Below, in pieces: positions 37,038 through 37,205 of a stretch of DNA of 37,205 bases. Each line of letters opens with the position of its first letter. Positions within the stretch are counted from its first letter, which is position 1. The position numbers and the translations under genes are program-made. This DNA is from an uncultured Clostridium sp. (GTDB lineage Bacteria > Bacillota > Clostridia > TANB77 > CAG-508): assembly GCA_948471055.1 (NCBI GenBank), contig CAOKQZ010000001.1:1-37205 (forward strand). The letters are read 5' to 3'. The notes beneath the pieces were generated by a model. It did no database searches. It was not told the DNA's origin and saw only the letters and a list, made by a program, of their open reading frames with translations.

Positions 37038-37205
37038 TTATAAATTATTGATATCGCTTTCTGTTTTATTGGCATTATCTAAATATTCTTCTAGCTTTTT
37101 GGTTACATTTTCAATGGCTGTCCCTTTATAATACGTGGTTAATATAAAATTCAATTTTGCACTGACATATCTTTGTTTTTCATTTTTCTTGCTACTCTTC
37201 TGTGC
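37038..37205 (-). CDS. C-terminal part of an unrecognised protein (cut by window end)
   Basis: 55 residues are visible before TAA at 37040-37038. The sequence is Lys/Asn rich and helical ([19 protein letters not shown]). I do not recognise it, and it does not look like the alanyl-tRNA synthetase that often precedes ireB. It ends 20 bases before ireB, so cotranscription is likely. Confidence 0.5.
   Translation of the reverse strand, partial: AQKSSKKNEKQRYVSAKLNFILTTYYKGTAIENVTKKLEEYLDNANKTESDINNL

Overview
The window is strongly AT-rich DNA, densely coding and mostly on the minus strand. AGGAGG-type ribosome binding sites, TTGACA/TATAAT promoters, an IreB-RuvX-YrzB cluster, WhiA, AddA, YlbF and an LPXTG-like surface protein point to a low-GC Bacillota, probably an uncultured gut-type Clostridia lineage. 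That placement is inference from gene content; I could not run a phylogeny.

Layout. 1-3250 is an accessory region: a cut-off unknown gene, a DUF84/YjjX-type NTPase, an RBBP9-like hydrolase, and two paralogous membrane-anchored proteins with duplicated promoters and leaders. 3385-6304 carries the GGGtGRT protein, an Rcl-like nucleotide hydrolase, a NifU-like Fe-S scaffold and a YezG-type protein. 6337-12703 is a glycolytic cluster in the order gap, pgk, two NUDIX genes, tpiA, a Uma2 remnant, gpmI. 12953-18571 holds a GH18 protein, a flavin reductase, rnr, secG and ylbF. 18679-23094 is an alpha-glucan locus: GT4 synthase diverging from DUF4912 and GH57 genes. 23191-28883 holds hemW, a cohesin-like/dockerin pair, whiA and prmC. 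28950-35492 holds addA and several unknown genes. 35652-37205 holds two tRNA-Gly genes and yrzB, ruvX, ireB. Several families of palindromic repeats lie between genes, and one has entered a coding region.

The most striking observation is a recoding pattern. Five conserved genes (rnr, addA, whiA, prmC, ruvX) are each broken by a +1 shift, addA twice. At all six sites the zero-frame codon is CGG, and dropping its C restores a GGN glycine codon, usually at a conserved glycine, followed by the expected protein. By eye I found no in-frame CGG elsewhere in the conserved genes. The same window encodes two tandem tRNA-Gly genes. One is ordinary (anticodon UCC, A37). The other has loop CUUCCGA, so G37 follows UCC; UCCG is the exact complement of CGGA. 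It also has a U30xC40 mismatch in the anticodon stem. I infer that this tRNA reads CGGN as a four-base glycine codon and that the organism uses it to express these genes. The main counter-evidence is that a few accessory genes (1-3135 and 23191-23625) contain CGG codons read in the normal frame.
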